DNA of 64,000 nucleotides from Notamacropus eugenii (GCF_028372415.1 NC_092875.1:54224728-54288727); one strand, 5' to 3'; positions 42,080-52,201 are shown, counted from the first letter of the stretch. Notes: generated by a model from the letters alone, not told the origin. Translations and numbers: made by a program.

Positions 42080-42837
42080 TGTCTGATTAAGCCTGAGGCC
42101 TGGAAAGGACTACAACCTTTAATTGAAAAATAAAATCTTTGGCCCTTGCTCATCTCCATGCAACTCTGCAATCCTTTCCACAAAAAAGCCTCATGGAGAA
42201 TACTCACAATTTATTTTTGCCTTTGAATGGACTCTTCCTGGGAAATCAAGTCCATATCAGCTAACATGAACAGTCTTGCCCCAACGGTTTCAAGATAATC
42301 CTCTTTTATTTGACCAGGCTTTAGGAAGGGATTTAAGGCACCTGAAACTAGCAGGTAGTAGCTTAATTCAGTATGTGGATGATATTCTTATTTGTAGCCA
42401 CACCCAGGAGGTTTCTTTGGCTGCTGCCACAGAAGCCCTTAATTTCTTGGGCACTTGAGGCTATAGGGTCTCTTTGAACAAAGTCCAGGAGGCATGCAGG
42501 TCCATAATGTATCTGGGCCATGAACTCATGCCCAACTATCTCTCCTTTACCTCCAAGAGCAAAAAGACTCTCCCTGTTGCAACCACTAAGAAACAGCTTG
42601 GAGTTCTTTTAGGCATGGCAGGATTTTGTAGACTCTGGATTCCTGATTTTGGTTATTGCTAAACCCTTTTATGATAGTACTCAAGGCCCTGACTCAGACC
42701 AGACTAAAGCTTTTGAGACTTTGAAAACTAAGCCTAATCTAGAAAAACCTTTCACTCTGTATGTTGCACAGGTTTTGGGAGTCTTAACCCATTCCTTAGG
42801 ACCTGACCCCAGGCATATTCAAAATATGCTTTCCTAG
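42080..42837 (+). pseudogene. pol: Reverse transcriptase remnant (ERV-G)
   Basis: Broken into several frames. KPEAWKGLQPLIEK marks the polymerase start near 42090. Most of fingers and palm is deleted, but the catalytic Y-V-D-D motif survives as LIQYVDDILIC at about 42370-42400. The thumb/connection follows (YLGHEL, QLGVLLGMAGFCRLWIPDFG, then AKPFYDSTQG). RNase H and integrase are not found. Deletions on both sides of the palm, plus stops, rule out activity. Confidence 0.85.
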
Positions 42838-42899
42838 TTCTACATGCCCATAGAACAACCTGGAAAGAAAGGGGATTACCTGACAGGAAAAAAACTCCC

Positions 42900-43060
42900 C
42901 AGGGAAATTGTCTTTTCTTTATACTCTTTGTGTGTCTGTTTGGTCCTTGTTTGCAAGGTTTGGTCCTTGCCAGGTTTGTCTTCCAGAGTGGAAGCCATCA
43001 ACATCCAAATGACAACTCAGGGTATGTACCCCTTGAACAGGACCCATTGAGGCAGGGACA
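42900..43060 (+). pseudogene. env: Envelope TM C-terminal trace (ERV-G)
   Basis: A short stretch resembling the end of a gammaretroviral transmembrane subunit: a hydrophobic run around CVCLVLVCKVWSLPG, then SSRVEAINIQM and a final tyrosine/methionine-Pro-Leu tail. The surface subunit, fusion peptide and immunosuppressive region are absent. The similarity is short, so the call is tentative. Confidence 0.5.
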
Positions 43061-43146
43061 GCTGTACACTCCTTGCCAGCAGGAAGCAGCTTCAGAAGCT
43101 GAGACCTTCACCCTTTACCCCAAAAGAATTTGGGTCCAATCTGTTT

Positions 43147-43156
43147 GAGGGAGGAA
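43147..43156 (+). promoter_or_regulatory. Polypurine tract of ERV-G
   Basis: The purine run GAGGGAGGAAGGA (43147-43159) directly precedes and slightly overlaps the aligned LTR start. It is the plus-strand priming site. Confidence 0.7.
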
Positions 43157-43751
43157 GGATGGAGTTCAGACTCTGGGAACCTCCCTGAACTCCCCTTGAA
43201 TCTTCCCACTTCATCTGGCCTTTCATATTCAAATCTGTTGCTCTTGGCCTAACCTGGCTTTACATTGTTTGTTACCTCTGGATTACCTCACCTACTTCCC
43301 ACTGAAGCCCTCCATTGTCTGATATCTCCTGATTTCCTCCAACTGTTTCCAATCCTTGACCAGTTATCCCAGTCCCATGGAGGTCTTCCTTGGACTTTTC
43401 CTCAAGACCCTCTGTAAACCCCTTCTCCTAGAAGACTACCAGATGACTCTAGACTACCAGACCATCTCTAGATCCCTCCTACAGGCTTTTCTTTTTAAGT
43501 TCCATCTTGCCTCCATGAAGGTACTCAGATTCACTCTAACTCAGACTCTGTCTCTAGCTGAGATTCTATTTGGCCTACTTGTGAATACAAGTGTTACAAA
43601 TGCTTAGACTACTTAAGAGTCAACTCAGTATGGCGAATCTTTAATAAACTTTGTCTTTCTTTGACTTTAAGAAGGCTTGAGTCAAATTCATTTGAGCAGG
43701 ACCCAGTGTGTCAGTATTTTGGGGTTCCCTAGCACCCCTCAGACCTCACCA
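43157..43751 (+). mobile_element. ERV-G 3' LTR
   Basis: Aligns with the 5' LTR from GGATGGAGTTCAGACTCTGG (first base mutated from T) to ACCTCACCA. It has a single copy of the U3 unit where the 5' LTR has three. AATAAA is at 43643-43648. Base differences from the 5' LTR are frequent, indicating an old integration. Confidence 0.9.
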
Positions 43752-43755
43752 GATT

Positions 43756-44260
43756 GATAATTGACCAGGGTCTACCACTAGGGGCTCAGTTATCTGACTG
43801 ACTTTGCCATAAAATGAATATTCTACAAGAGCATTTTGAACTGGTTCAACAAACGTATAACCTGTCATTTTGAAAATACAGTTGGGTATTACCATGGCTT
43901 CCAAGAAAATTATTTTTAAAAAATGAGCTCTGAAGTAGCCTATGGAAGTCATTCTGAAAGTAATCATTAATCTGTGTGATTCCTGACCTTGAATCCTCAA
44001 CAATATGAAACTGACTGTGGTTAGAGGAAGCTAACTTTAAGCTAGAATCAAGGATAGCTCTGCAAGAATTCTCAGCTAAGGACCATGTGAAAAGAGATGC
44101 CATCAGCCCAAATGTGAAAGTATCCACCTTTACAATGTTACTTGAATGGCAGCTTTTGAACATTACATAGGCATTAGCCCTACTCCATCTTTGTAATACA
44201 AATAGTTTTCTAACACAATGTGGGCAGCATATTGGTTGTTTTCCTGAGGCTGGTTGGTAT
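43756..44260. other. Unassigned
   Basis: No family recognised. Minus-strand frames of 85-105 codons (43746-44163) lack motifs. Confidence 0.4.
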
Positions 44261-44261
44261 A

Positions 44262-44475
44262 GTGTGGTTGGAGTTCTATACTTGGAGTTGGAAAGATCTA
44301 AGTTTCAGTTTAACCGTTGACATTTATTAGCTGTCTGATCTTACAAAGTTGTTTAAGCTCTCTGCCTCAATTTTTGAATATGTAAAATAGAGATAATAAC
44401 ACCTCACAAAGTTACTGTAAGGTTCAAATGAAATAATATATGTAAATCCCTTTGTAAACCTTAAATTGTTATATA
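44262..44475 (+). repeat. MIR
   Basis: Reads TTGGTATAGTGTGGTTGGAG, TTATTAGCTGTCTGATCTTA, CTGCCTCAATTTTTGAATATGTAAAAT and CCTCACAAAGTTACTGTAAGG, ending TAAATCCCTTTGTAAACC. All landmarks are in MIR order. Confidence 0.8.
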
Positions 44476-45090
44476 TTACATAAATGCTGACAATTATTAT
44501 GGTAAGCCAATAAATATATACTTATATACATTACTATACCTGAGTAAGAGAATTAATATGATAATGAATCAAGTAGCAGGTGTGATGTGGTTGCCAGCTG
44601 ATGTAATGACTCACACAGACCCAACCTGACCCAAAGAATTATATGTGAGCCATTGTCTCCTAAAACCTAGGAGTTTTGTGTCTGATTTTTCCCCCATAGG
44701 TATTTTCTCTCTCTGAATACACTGACTGCCAACCAGCTGCCACCCAGCATGAAAGCTAGCCATACTGAATCCACAAGGCATTCAGAGGGAGAGACAGGAG
44801 GTATCATGTGCCAGGCAAGTCAAAGGACCATCATTTTGACCACTATTTTTCTTCAGACCCTAGTGGAGAAAGCCCAGGACTCTAAACTTAAGAACCTTAG
44901 GAATAGAAATGCCTTCCAAACCACCAAACCTATTTCCAGTCCACCTTCAAGTCATTAAGGGGAGAAATTATTGTGATTTACCCCTGCACACAAAAAACTT
45001 CTGACAAAAATGGGAGCATTGCCCCTCCCCCCCAAAAAAACCAAACCACCACACATGCTCCAAAATTACTATAGGACCCGCAGATATCTG
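44476..45090. other. Unassigned
   Basis: No repeat family recognised. A perfect AP-1-type TGACTCA lies near 44607. This is too little to call a regulatory element. Confidence 0.4.
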
Positions 45091-45094
45091 GTTT

Positions 45095-45190
45095 AGATTG
45101 TTACTCAACAAGCAATTATTAAGTGTCTACTATGTTCCAAGATCTGTGCAAATGAATGGGGAGACAACAAAAGGCAAAAACACAGGCTCT
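45095..45190 (-). repeat. L2 3' end fragment
   Basis: CTCAACAAGCAATTATTAAGTG, TCTACTATGTTCCAAGATC and TGGGGAGAC are the reverse complement of the L2 terminus. Confidence 0.6.
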
Positions 45191-45699
45191 GAAGTCAAAG
45201 AGAAAGCATCTAATCATTTGAAGTCTGAGAATCCCAAAATTCTTAGATTTAGGAGGCTCAGAGCTTATCAAGTACAAAATGCTCCTGAAAAATTCCCTCT
45301 TTACATGTCAGCAAAGAAGCATTAATTTTTTCTTTAAATAGTGTTTTATTTTTTTCAGTTACATGTAAAGACAATTTTTGACATTTATTTTTTTATAAAA
45401 TTTTGAGTTCCATTTTTTCTATCCCTTTCTTTCCTCCTCCCCCTAAGACTAAGCAATTTGATATGTTATATATGTGTGATAATGTAAAACATATTTCCAT
45501 ATGTCATGTTGTGAAAGAAGAAACAGAACTAAAGGAAAAAAAACAAAAAGGGAAAGTGAAAATAGTATCTTTAATCTGCATTCAGACTCCATTTCTCTAG
45601 ATGTGGATAGCATTTTCCATCATGAGTCTTTTGGAACTGTCTCATTGTGTTGCTGAGAAGAGCTAAGTCAATCGCAACTGATCATCCTGCAATTTGTCG

Positions 45700-46668
45700 T
45701 TACTATGTATAATGTTCTGGTTCTGCTCACTTCACTTTTCATCTGCTTCACTTCACATCACTTAGAGTTCACATAAGTCTTCCCGCTGTAATATTACAAT
45801 TACTGGCACAATGTCCTTCCAGTTCTTTCCACTTCACTTTGCATCAATTCATATAGGAGTTGCCATGTTTGTTCTGAAACCACCCCCCACATCATTTCTT
45901 ATAGCACAACAGTACTCAGTCACGATTATGTACCACAAAGTGTTCAGCTATTCCCCAGAAGATGAACATTCCCTTGAATTCCAATTTTTTTGCTAACACA
46001 AAAAGAGCTGCTATAAATATTTTTGTATATATAGGTACTTTTCCTTTGATCTTTTTGGAATACGAATCTAGTAGTGGTATTGCTTGGGTCAAATAGTTTT
46101 ATACTTCTTTGGGCATAGTTCCTAATTATTCTGCAGAATGATTAGACCAGTCCATTACTCCACCAACTGCTTATTAGTCTACTTATTTTCTCTCATACCC
46201 TCCAGTGTGTCATTTCTGATGTATTGTGAGATGGCACCTAAGAGTTATTTTAATTTGCATTTCTCTAATCAATAATGATTTAGAGAATTTTTCACAACTA
46301 TAGATAGTTTTGATTTTTTCATCTGAAAACTCCGTTCATATCCTTTGATCATTTATCAATTGGGAAATGACTATTTTTTTTTTTATAAATTTTACTCCAT
46401 TCTCTATATATTTGAGAAGTAAAGACCTCAGAGAAATTTAATGTAAAAAATTTTTATATTACTTCATTGCCTGAGGTACCTTTTAGCAAAATGTAGTTTC
46501 ACTGATTATCTCTATTTGATCTATTTTTGTTTTTGCTTTGTCTGAGATCATGATTGCTACCCCTGCTTTTTTTTTTTTTACCTCAGCTGAAGCATAATTG
46601 ATTCTTTCCCAGTCCCTTATTTGTACTTGCATGTGTCTCTCTGTTTCAAGTTTGTCTCTTATGAACAA
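45700..46668 (-). pseudogene. L1 ORF2 remnant: endonuclease joined to C-terminus
   Basis: The open piece 46668-46483 encodes an L1 endonuclease segment with RDKLETERHMQ and the characteristic KAGVAIMISDK block. The following minus-strand sequence (about 46440 downward) matches instead the C-terminal ORF2 region: AATTCATGCAAATTAAAA-type words, GACCCAAGCAATACCACTAC and AAAATATTTATAGCAGCTC. These also occur near 31940-32250 in the other L1. The join removes all reverse transcriptase motifs, so no activity is possible. Confidence 0.75.
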
Positions 46669-47349
46669 TGTATTGTTGGATTTTGGTTTCTACTCCATTC
46701 TACTATCCACTTCCAGTTTATGGGAAAATTCATTCCATTCACATTCAGTTATGACTACTAACTGTGTATTTCTGTCTATTCTATTTTCTCCTGGTTATCT
46801 TGTTCTCTTTTTATCCTTTCCCTCCTCAAAAGTCTGTTTTGATTCTGACCACTGTCTTCCTTAATCCACCCTCGCTTTTATCATTCCCATCCATCCAGTG
46901 TCTCATCCTCTTTCTCTCCATTTCCCTGTTGGGTAAGATGGATTTCTTACAACAGCTGAGTGTGTATACTCATTCTTTTCTCTCTGAACCAATTGTGATG
47001 AGAGTAAAGTTCAAGCATTGCCTGACACCACCACCCTCAACTCCCCCTCCACTATAAAATTCTTCCTTGTGTACCTCTTTTACGTGAGAAAAACTTCCCC
47101 ATTATTCTTCTCCCTTCACCCATTTCCTCATGCATCCTTCTTTCTCACCCCTTCATTTTTTTAGAGATCCTTCCAATATCATCAACTCAATACCTGTGAC
47201 TTCTGTCTATGCAGACTCCTAATTGTCCTACTAATGATAAAGTCCTTAGGAGTTACAGGTATCATCTTTCCACATAGGAATATAAATAATTTAATTTTAT
47301 TATGTCTCCTCTGATAACTCTTCTATGTCTCTTGAGTCTTGTTAAATTT

Positions 47350-48330
47350 TCTATTCCACTCTGGTCTTTTATTCAGGAATGCTTGAAAGTCCTCTATTTC
47401 ATTAAATATCCATTTTCCCCCTGAGGATTATACTCAATTTTACTGAGTAGGTTATTCTTGATAGCAATCCCAGCTCCTTTGCCTTCTGGAATATCATATT
47501 CTAAGTCTTTTGCTTTTTTAAATATGATAGCTGCTAAATCTTGTGTGATCCTGACTGTGACTCCATGATGTTTGAATTGTTTGTTTCTGGGTGCTTGAAA
47601 TTTTTTCTCCTTGATCTGGAAGCTCTGGAATTTATCTACAAAGTCCTGGGAGTTTTCATTTTGCGATCTCTTTCAGGAGGTCATCAATGATTTCTTTCAA
47701 AATCTATTTTACCCTCTGGATCTAAGATATTGGGTCAGTTTTCCTTGGTAATTTCTTGAAACATAATGTATATGCACACCCTCTCCCTCTTCCTCTCCCT
47801 CCCCCTCCCCTCCCCCCTCCCCCCCCCTCTCTCTCTCTCTCGGCTTTCAGGTAATCCAGTATTTCTCAAATTATCTCTCCTTGATCTGTTTTCAAGGTTG
47901 TTTGTTTTTCTGATTAGATATTTCACATTTTCTCCTATTTTTTCATTCTTTTGACTTTGTATTATGTGTTGATGTCTCATGAAGTCATTTACCTTCCATT
48001 TGCCCAACTCTAATTTATAAATTATTTTCTTCAGTGAGCTTTTGTATCTTATTTTCTCTTTGGCCAATTCTACTTTTAAGAAGTTCTTTTCTTCAGTGAA
48101 TTTCTGTTCCTCATTTATCATTGGGTCAATTCTGTGGGGTTTTTTAAGGTGTTATTTCCTCAGTACTCTTTGTGCTTCTTTTATCAAGTTGTTAATTCTC
48201 TTTTCATAATTTTCTTGCATCACTCATTTTTTCCCAATTTTTCCTCAACCGCTCATGTGTTTCTTGAACTCTTCCAGGAATTCTTGTTTGACTTGGGCCT
48301 AATTGAATTTTTTCTTCAAGGCTTTGCTTA
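47350..48330 (-). pseudogene. L1 ORF1 remnant (old L1)
   Basis: 48121-47735 is open and holds coiled-coil residues (EEKNFLKVELAKEK), the VNDFMRHQHI block and the motif NLRNTGLPES, matching NLKIMGLPES of HAL-E. A C/T-rich simple repeat (47781-47842) has expanded just after it. The C-terminal domain follows at 47700-47350 in broken frames. It is much more diverged than any HAL ORF1. Confidence 0.85.
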
Positions 48331-48384
48331 TAGCTGTTTTCACATGTTCTTTACACATGTGCCTGTTGTCATTACCATCATCAT

Positions 48385-48600
48385 CATCATCACACAATTA
48401 TTAAGCATTGACTGTGTTCAAGGCACTCTGCTCAGTGTTGAGGATATAAAGAAAAACAAAAACACAGTTCCTGCCCTCAAGGATCTCACATTGTAATGGA
48501 AGAATCAAAGAGCAGATAATCATGTATGTACAAGATTTACCTGGTGAGGAAGGAAAGCATTTCAGGCATGGAGAACAGCCCATAGGAGTGGAGAGATGAA
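48385..48600 (-). repeat. L2 3' end
   Basis: Reads ATTATTAAGCATTGACTGTG, AAGGCACTCTGCTCAGTGTTG, ACAGTTCCTGCCCTCAAGGA and TCTCACATTGTAATGG, the reverse complement of the L2 terminus. Confidence 0.75.
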
Positions 48601-48930
48601 GTTTTGAGTATGATGAACATCAAAGCAGCCAGTGTTACTCTCCACAAGTGTTACCTATATATGCCTACCCTTCCTAGTGATGGCATGTGTATTCGTAAGA
48701 GACTATGCCTGAGGTTTATTGGAGAAATGTTTTGTTGCTTCTCCTGTGCCATTTCATTATGTTTTTGCTTTGAACTAATTGTGTCCATTGACTGACTATT
48801 AAAAACAAATGAATTGTTCAGAGTTCATAAATTGTGGTCCTAAGTGGGTATAAACCCACTTGAGCCCAGGGTAGATACCCTTCTCTCAGATCCCATTATA
48901 TGAGTTGCGAGTGCCCCTGGACTCTCTATA
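48601..48930. other. Unassigned
   Basis: No family or coding sequence recognised. Confidence 0.4.
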
Positions 48931-48934
48931 TACA

Positions 48935-49092
48935 TAATACATAAACACACACACACGCATATATATACATATACACACACAAACATATATACACATATAT
49001 CCATGCATTTATATGGACACATGTGTATATGTGTATGTATGTGTGTATATACATGTATCATATACATACATATACACACACATGTGTATATA

Positions 49093-49144
<52 letters not shown>

Positions 49145-49152
49145 TATACACC
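48935..49152. repeat. (CA)n/(TA)n/(TG)n compound microsatellite
   Basis: Alternating purine-pyrimidine sequence of CACA, ATATAC and TGTGTG blocks, with a pure TG then TA run at about 49095-49130. Such sequence can adopt Z-DNA or cruciform forms. Confidence 0.92.
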
Positions 49153-49421
49153 TAAAATTTAAGGTGGGTTGGGGAGTGCTTACAACTTAAATGGTATAGA
49201 ATTCATAAAGAAAGTTGTGCTTTGATTTGAACCTTGAAGGAAGCTAGGGATTCTAAGAAATGGATGTGAGAAAGGACAATGTTCCAGACAAGAAGAACAG
49301 CCTATACAAAGGGATAGAAAGAGAGAATGAAGTGTCCTGTTGTGAGAATATTAAGAAGTACAATTTGGCTAGAACACAGAGTACAATGAAGTAATAAGAA
49401 ATCATTCCGGGGGGCGGAGCC

Positions 49422-49431
49422 AAGATGGCGG
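49422..49431 (+). promoter_or_regulatory. YY1-like site at the head of HAL-E
   Basis: AAGATGGCGG starts 15 bases into the element and fits the YY1 consensus. In human L1 a YY1 site at a similar offset sets the transcription start. The same position reads AAGATGGCAG in HAL-B, HAL-C and HAL-H, AAGATGGTAG in HAL-A and AAGATGGTGG in HAL-D, as expected from CpG decay in some copies. Function is inferred by analogy. Confidence 0.55.
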
Positions 49432-49555
49432 AGTAGAAAGACGCACATACGCTAGCTCTGAACCCACAGCCCATAAAATATCTGTAAAAAAGAACTACCA
49501 ACAAATTCTGGAGAAGCAAAAGCCACAGAACAACGGAGCAGAGGAGATTTCTGTT

Positions 49556-50035
49556 CTAGAGAGCCTGAAAACCTCTCGCAAAAGGTCCTTTGACCTGGGG
49601 ACCAAGAGCCGAGCACAGCCCTGCCTCGGCTGCATGGCACTGAGAGGAGCAGATCCAAGCGAGCTTCAAGGAGGGAATCTCCAGTGGCCACGTGGGTCCC
49701 TCCACCCACAGGTGACAAGGGTCAGTGAGAGGGTCTCTTTGGCAGGTCAAGAGGGGAGTGGGGTGCCCCCATAACTCAGGCCCCCTCAGGAGGCAGCAGT
49801 GGAGGTGGGAGCAGACCAGGGCTCCCCAAGCAGGCAGGAGCCCAGATCCATTGTTAAAGGTCTCTGAATAAACCCCCTGAGGGAACTGAGCCTGTGAAGC
49901 AGCCCTGCCCCCACCAGAGCACCTGAACTTGATCTCACACTGAATAGCAGCCCCATCGCCACCGAAAGCCCTGAGGTTGGGAAGCAGCATTTGAATCTCA
50001 GACCCCAATTGCTGGCTGGGCAGCTCTGGAGGCAA
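49556..50035 (-). other. Antisense open frame over HAL-E 5' UTR
   Basis: 159 codons antisense to the element. It shares ETFNNGS, LLPAWGA and LWVEGPTW blocks with the antisense frame of HAL-C (23261-23839). In HAL-E the part that would continue to the head lies in two other frames (49452-49718 and 49253-49519, the latter with FYRYFMGCGF and FYSAILAPP). Probably fortuitous openness of a G+C-rich promoter region. Confidence 0.2.
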
Positions 50036-50082
50036 GGTGAGTGTGAAGAGGAAGCTCAGAAGTCAAGTCACTGGCTGGGAAA

Positions 50083-51183
50083 ATGCCCAGAAAAGGGAAA
50101 AAAAATAAGACTACCGAAGGTTACTTTCTTGGTGAACAGGTATTTCCTCCCTTCCTTTCTGATGAGGAAGAACAATGCTTACCATCAGAGAAAGACACAG
50201 AAGTCAAGGCTTCTGTATCCCAGCCCACACAATGGGCTCAGGCCATGGAAGAGCTCAAAAAGAATTTTGAAAATCAAGTTAGAGAGGTGGAGGAAAAACT
50301 GGGAAGAGCAATGAGAGACATGCAAGCAAAGCATGAAAAACAAGTAAACACCCTGCTAAAGGAGACCCAAAAAAATGCTGCAGAAAATAACACCCTGAAA
50401 AATAGGCTAACTCAACTGGCAAAAGAGGTTCAAAAAGCCAATGAGGAGAAGAATGCTTTCCAAAGCAGAATTAGCCAAATGGAAAAGGAGGTTCAAAAGC
50501 TCACTGAAGAAAATAATTCTTTAAAAGTTAGAATGGAACAGATGGAGGCTAATGACTTTATGAGAAACCAAGAAATCACAAAACAAAACCAAATGAATGA
50601 AAAAATAGAAGATAATATGAAATATCTCATTGGAAAAACAAATGACCTGGAAAAGAGATCCAGGACAGAGAATTTAAAAATTATGGGACTACCTGAAAGC
50701 CTTGATCAAAAAAAGAGCCTAGACATCATCTTTCATGAAATTATCAAGGAAAACTGCCCTGAGATTCTAGAACCAGGGGGCAAAATAAATATTGAAAGAA
50801 ACCACCAATCACCTCCTGAAAGAGATCCAAAAAGAGAAACTCCTAGGAACATTGTGGCCAAATTCCAGAGTTCCCTGGTCAGGGAGAAAATATTGCAAGC
50901 AGCTAGAAAGAAACAATTGAAGTATTGTGGAAATACAATCAGGATAACACAAGATCTAGCAGCTTCTACATTAAGGGATCGAAGGGTGTGGAATATGATA
51001 TTCCAGAAGTCAAAGGAACTAGAACTAAAACCAAGAATCACCTACTCAGCAAAACTGAGTATAATACTTCAGGGGAAAAAATGGTCTTTCAATGAAATAG
51101 AGAACTTTCAAGCATTCTTGATGAAAAGACCAGAGCTGAAAAGAAAACTTGACTTTCAAACACAAGAATCAAAAGAAGCATGA
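50083..51183 (+). CDS. L1 ORF1p-like RNA-binding protein, intact (HAL-E)
   Basis: 366 residues. ATG is chosen because it is the first in frame after the 5' UTR, lies in an A-rich context with A at -3 (GGAAAATGC), and the same ATGCC position recurs in all five copies. Residues 1-50 are basic, then acidic (KGKKNK, SDEEEQ). About 53-192 is a long heptad coiled coil, the trimerisation region of L1 ORF1 proteins. From about 196 the RRM-like domain begins with NLKIMGLPES. After an ERDPKRETPRNIV segment (about 246-257), the C-terminal domain holds AARKKQ, GNTIRITQDLA and KPRITYSAKLS. Known ORF1 proteins bind their own RNA in cis, form RNP particles in the cytoplasm and act as nucleic-acid chaperones in target-primed reverse transcription. 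Here no ORF2 follows, so copying would need an L1 polymerase in trans. The protein could help its own RNA or be dispensable. Transcription or translation is not shown. Confidence 0.92.
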   Translation: MPRKGKKNKTTEGYFLGEQVFPPFLSDEEEQCLPSEKDTEVKASVSQPTQWAQAMEELKKNFENQVREVEEKLGRAMRDMQAKHEKQVNTLLKETQKNAAENNTLKNRLTQLAKEVQKANEEKNAFQSRISQMEKEVQKLTEENNSLKVRMEQMEANDFMRNQEITKQNQMNEKIEDNMKYLIGKTNDLEKRSRTENLKIMGLPESLDQKKSLDIIFHEIIKENCPEILEPGGKINIERNHQSPPERDPKRETPRNIVAKFQSSLVREKILQAARKKQLKYCGNTIRITQDLAASTLRDRRVWNMIFQKSKELELKPRITYSAKLSIILQGKKWSFNEIENFQAFLMKRPELKRKLDFQTQESKEA

Positions 51184-51303
51184 AAAGGTAAACAGCAAAG
51201 AGAAGTCATAAAGGACTTACTAAAGTTCAACTATTTACATTCCTACATGGAAAGACAATATTTGTAACTCTTGAAACTTTTCAGTATCTGGGTAGTTGAT
51301 GGG

Positions 51304-51306
<3 letters not shown>

Positions 51307-51346
<40 letters not shown>

Positions 51347-51356
51347 ACACACACAG
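51307..51356. repeat. (CA)n microsatellite inside HAL-E tail
   Basis: CA array with one interruption (ACATACAC), at the same element position as in HAL-B, HAL-C and HAL-D, directly after GGGTAGTTGATGGGATTA. Confidence 0.9.
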
Positions 51357-52201
51357 ACAAAGAGCACAGAGTGAATTGAATGGGATGGGATCATATCTTT
51401 AAAAAATGAAATTAAGGTGTGAGAAAGAAATATATTGGGAAGAGAAGGAGAAACGGAATGGGGCAAATTATCTCTCATAAAAGAGGCAAGCAAAAGACTT
51501 TTCAGTGGAGGGAAAAAGAGGGGAGGTGAGAGGAAAACATGAAGTTTACTCTCATCACATTCCACTAAAGGAAGGAATAAAATGCACAGTCATTTTGGTA
51601 TGAAAACCTATCTTACAATACAGGAAAGTGGGGGATAAGGGGATAAGCAGGGTGGGGGGGATGATAGAAGGGAGGGCATGGGGAGGAAGGAGCAATTTGA
51701 GGTTGACACTCATGGGAAGGGACAGGATCAAAAGAGAGAACAGAAGTAATTGGGGGCAGGATAGGATGGAGGGAAATACAGTTAGTCTTATACAACACGA
51801 CTATTATGGAAGTCATTTGCAAAACTACACAGATTTGGCCTATATTGAATTGCTTGCCTTCCAAAAGGAGGGGGTGGGGAGGGAGGGAGGAAAAGAAGTT
51901 GGAACTCAAAGTTTTAGGAACAACTGTTGAGTACTACTCTTGCCACTAGGAAATAAGAAATACAGGTAAAGGGGTATAGAAAATTATTTGGCCCTACAGG
52001 ACAGAGGAGAGGATGGAGACAAGGGCAGAGAGGGATGATAGAGGAGAGAGCAGATTGGTGATGGGGGCAATTGGAATGCTCAGTGTTTTGGGGTGGGGGG
52101 AGGGGACAAGGGGGGAGAAAATTTGGAACCCAAAATTTTCTTAAAATGAATGTTAAAAGTTAAATAAATAAATTTAAAAAAGAAAAAAAAAGAAATCATT
52201 C

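Larger units (their letters stand above)
38647..43751 (+). mobile_element. ERV-G provirus, gammaretrovirus-like, internally deleted
   Basis: A complete LTR-internal-LTR unit with the 4-bp duplication GATT at 38643-38646 and 43752-43755. Order: 5' LTR, glutamate-tRNA-like primer site, leader, broken gag, protease and truncated polymerase, a trace of the envelope C-terminus, polypurine tract and 3' LTR. Integrase, most of the polymerase and the envelope surface unit are missing, and every frame is interrupted. It is an old, defective integration and cannot produce virus. Confidence 0.92.
45330..48330 (-). mobile_element. Old L1 with internal ORF2 deletion
   Basis: Read from right to left: ORF1 remnant (48330-47350), an inter-ORF stretch that resembles the first part of HAL tails (47350-46880, including ACTCTCATCACA-type words), an ORF2 endonuclease piece (46880-46470), then a direct jump at about 46440 into the ORF2 C-terminal region (46440-45700), and the L1 3' UTR ending AACTCAAAATTTTATAAAAA ... 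TACATGTAACTG. The reverse transcriptase is missing. The whole element is strongly diverged. Confidence 0.8.
49408..52189 (+). mobile_element. HAL-E: full-length ORF1-only L1-derived element with intact ORF1
   Basis: The best-preserved copy. A 5' UTR of 675 bp starts GGGGGGCGGAGCCAAGATGG and is G+C rich. An uninterrupted ORF1 (50083-51183) follows, then a tail of about 1 kb that carries a CA microsatellite and several G/A-rich blocks. It ends TTTGGAACCCAAAATTTTC and an A-rich tail (about 52155-52189). There is no endonuclease or reverse transcriptase. A perfect 12-bp duplication AAGAAATCATTC is at 49396-49407 and 52190-52201. Intact frame, perfect duplication and preserved CpG sites at the head all point to a recent insertion. 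Confidence 0.95.

Noticed and set aside
44600-44615. AP-1 consensus TGACTCA as a regulatory site
   Set aside because: A single 7-bp match is expected many times in 64 kb by chance.
48840-49151. Minus-strand Tyr/Cys/Val-rich 103-codon frame
   Set aside because: Derived from the CA/TA/TG microsatellite.
50733-51041. 102-codon minus-strand frame within HAL-E ORF1
   Set aside because: Shadow of the real ORF1. The same antisense openness occurs in HAL-B and HAL-D because it follows from ORF1 codon content.
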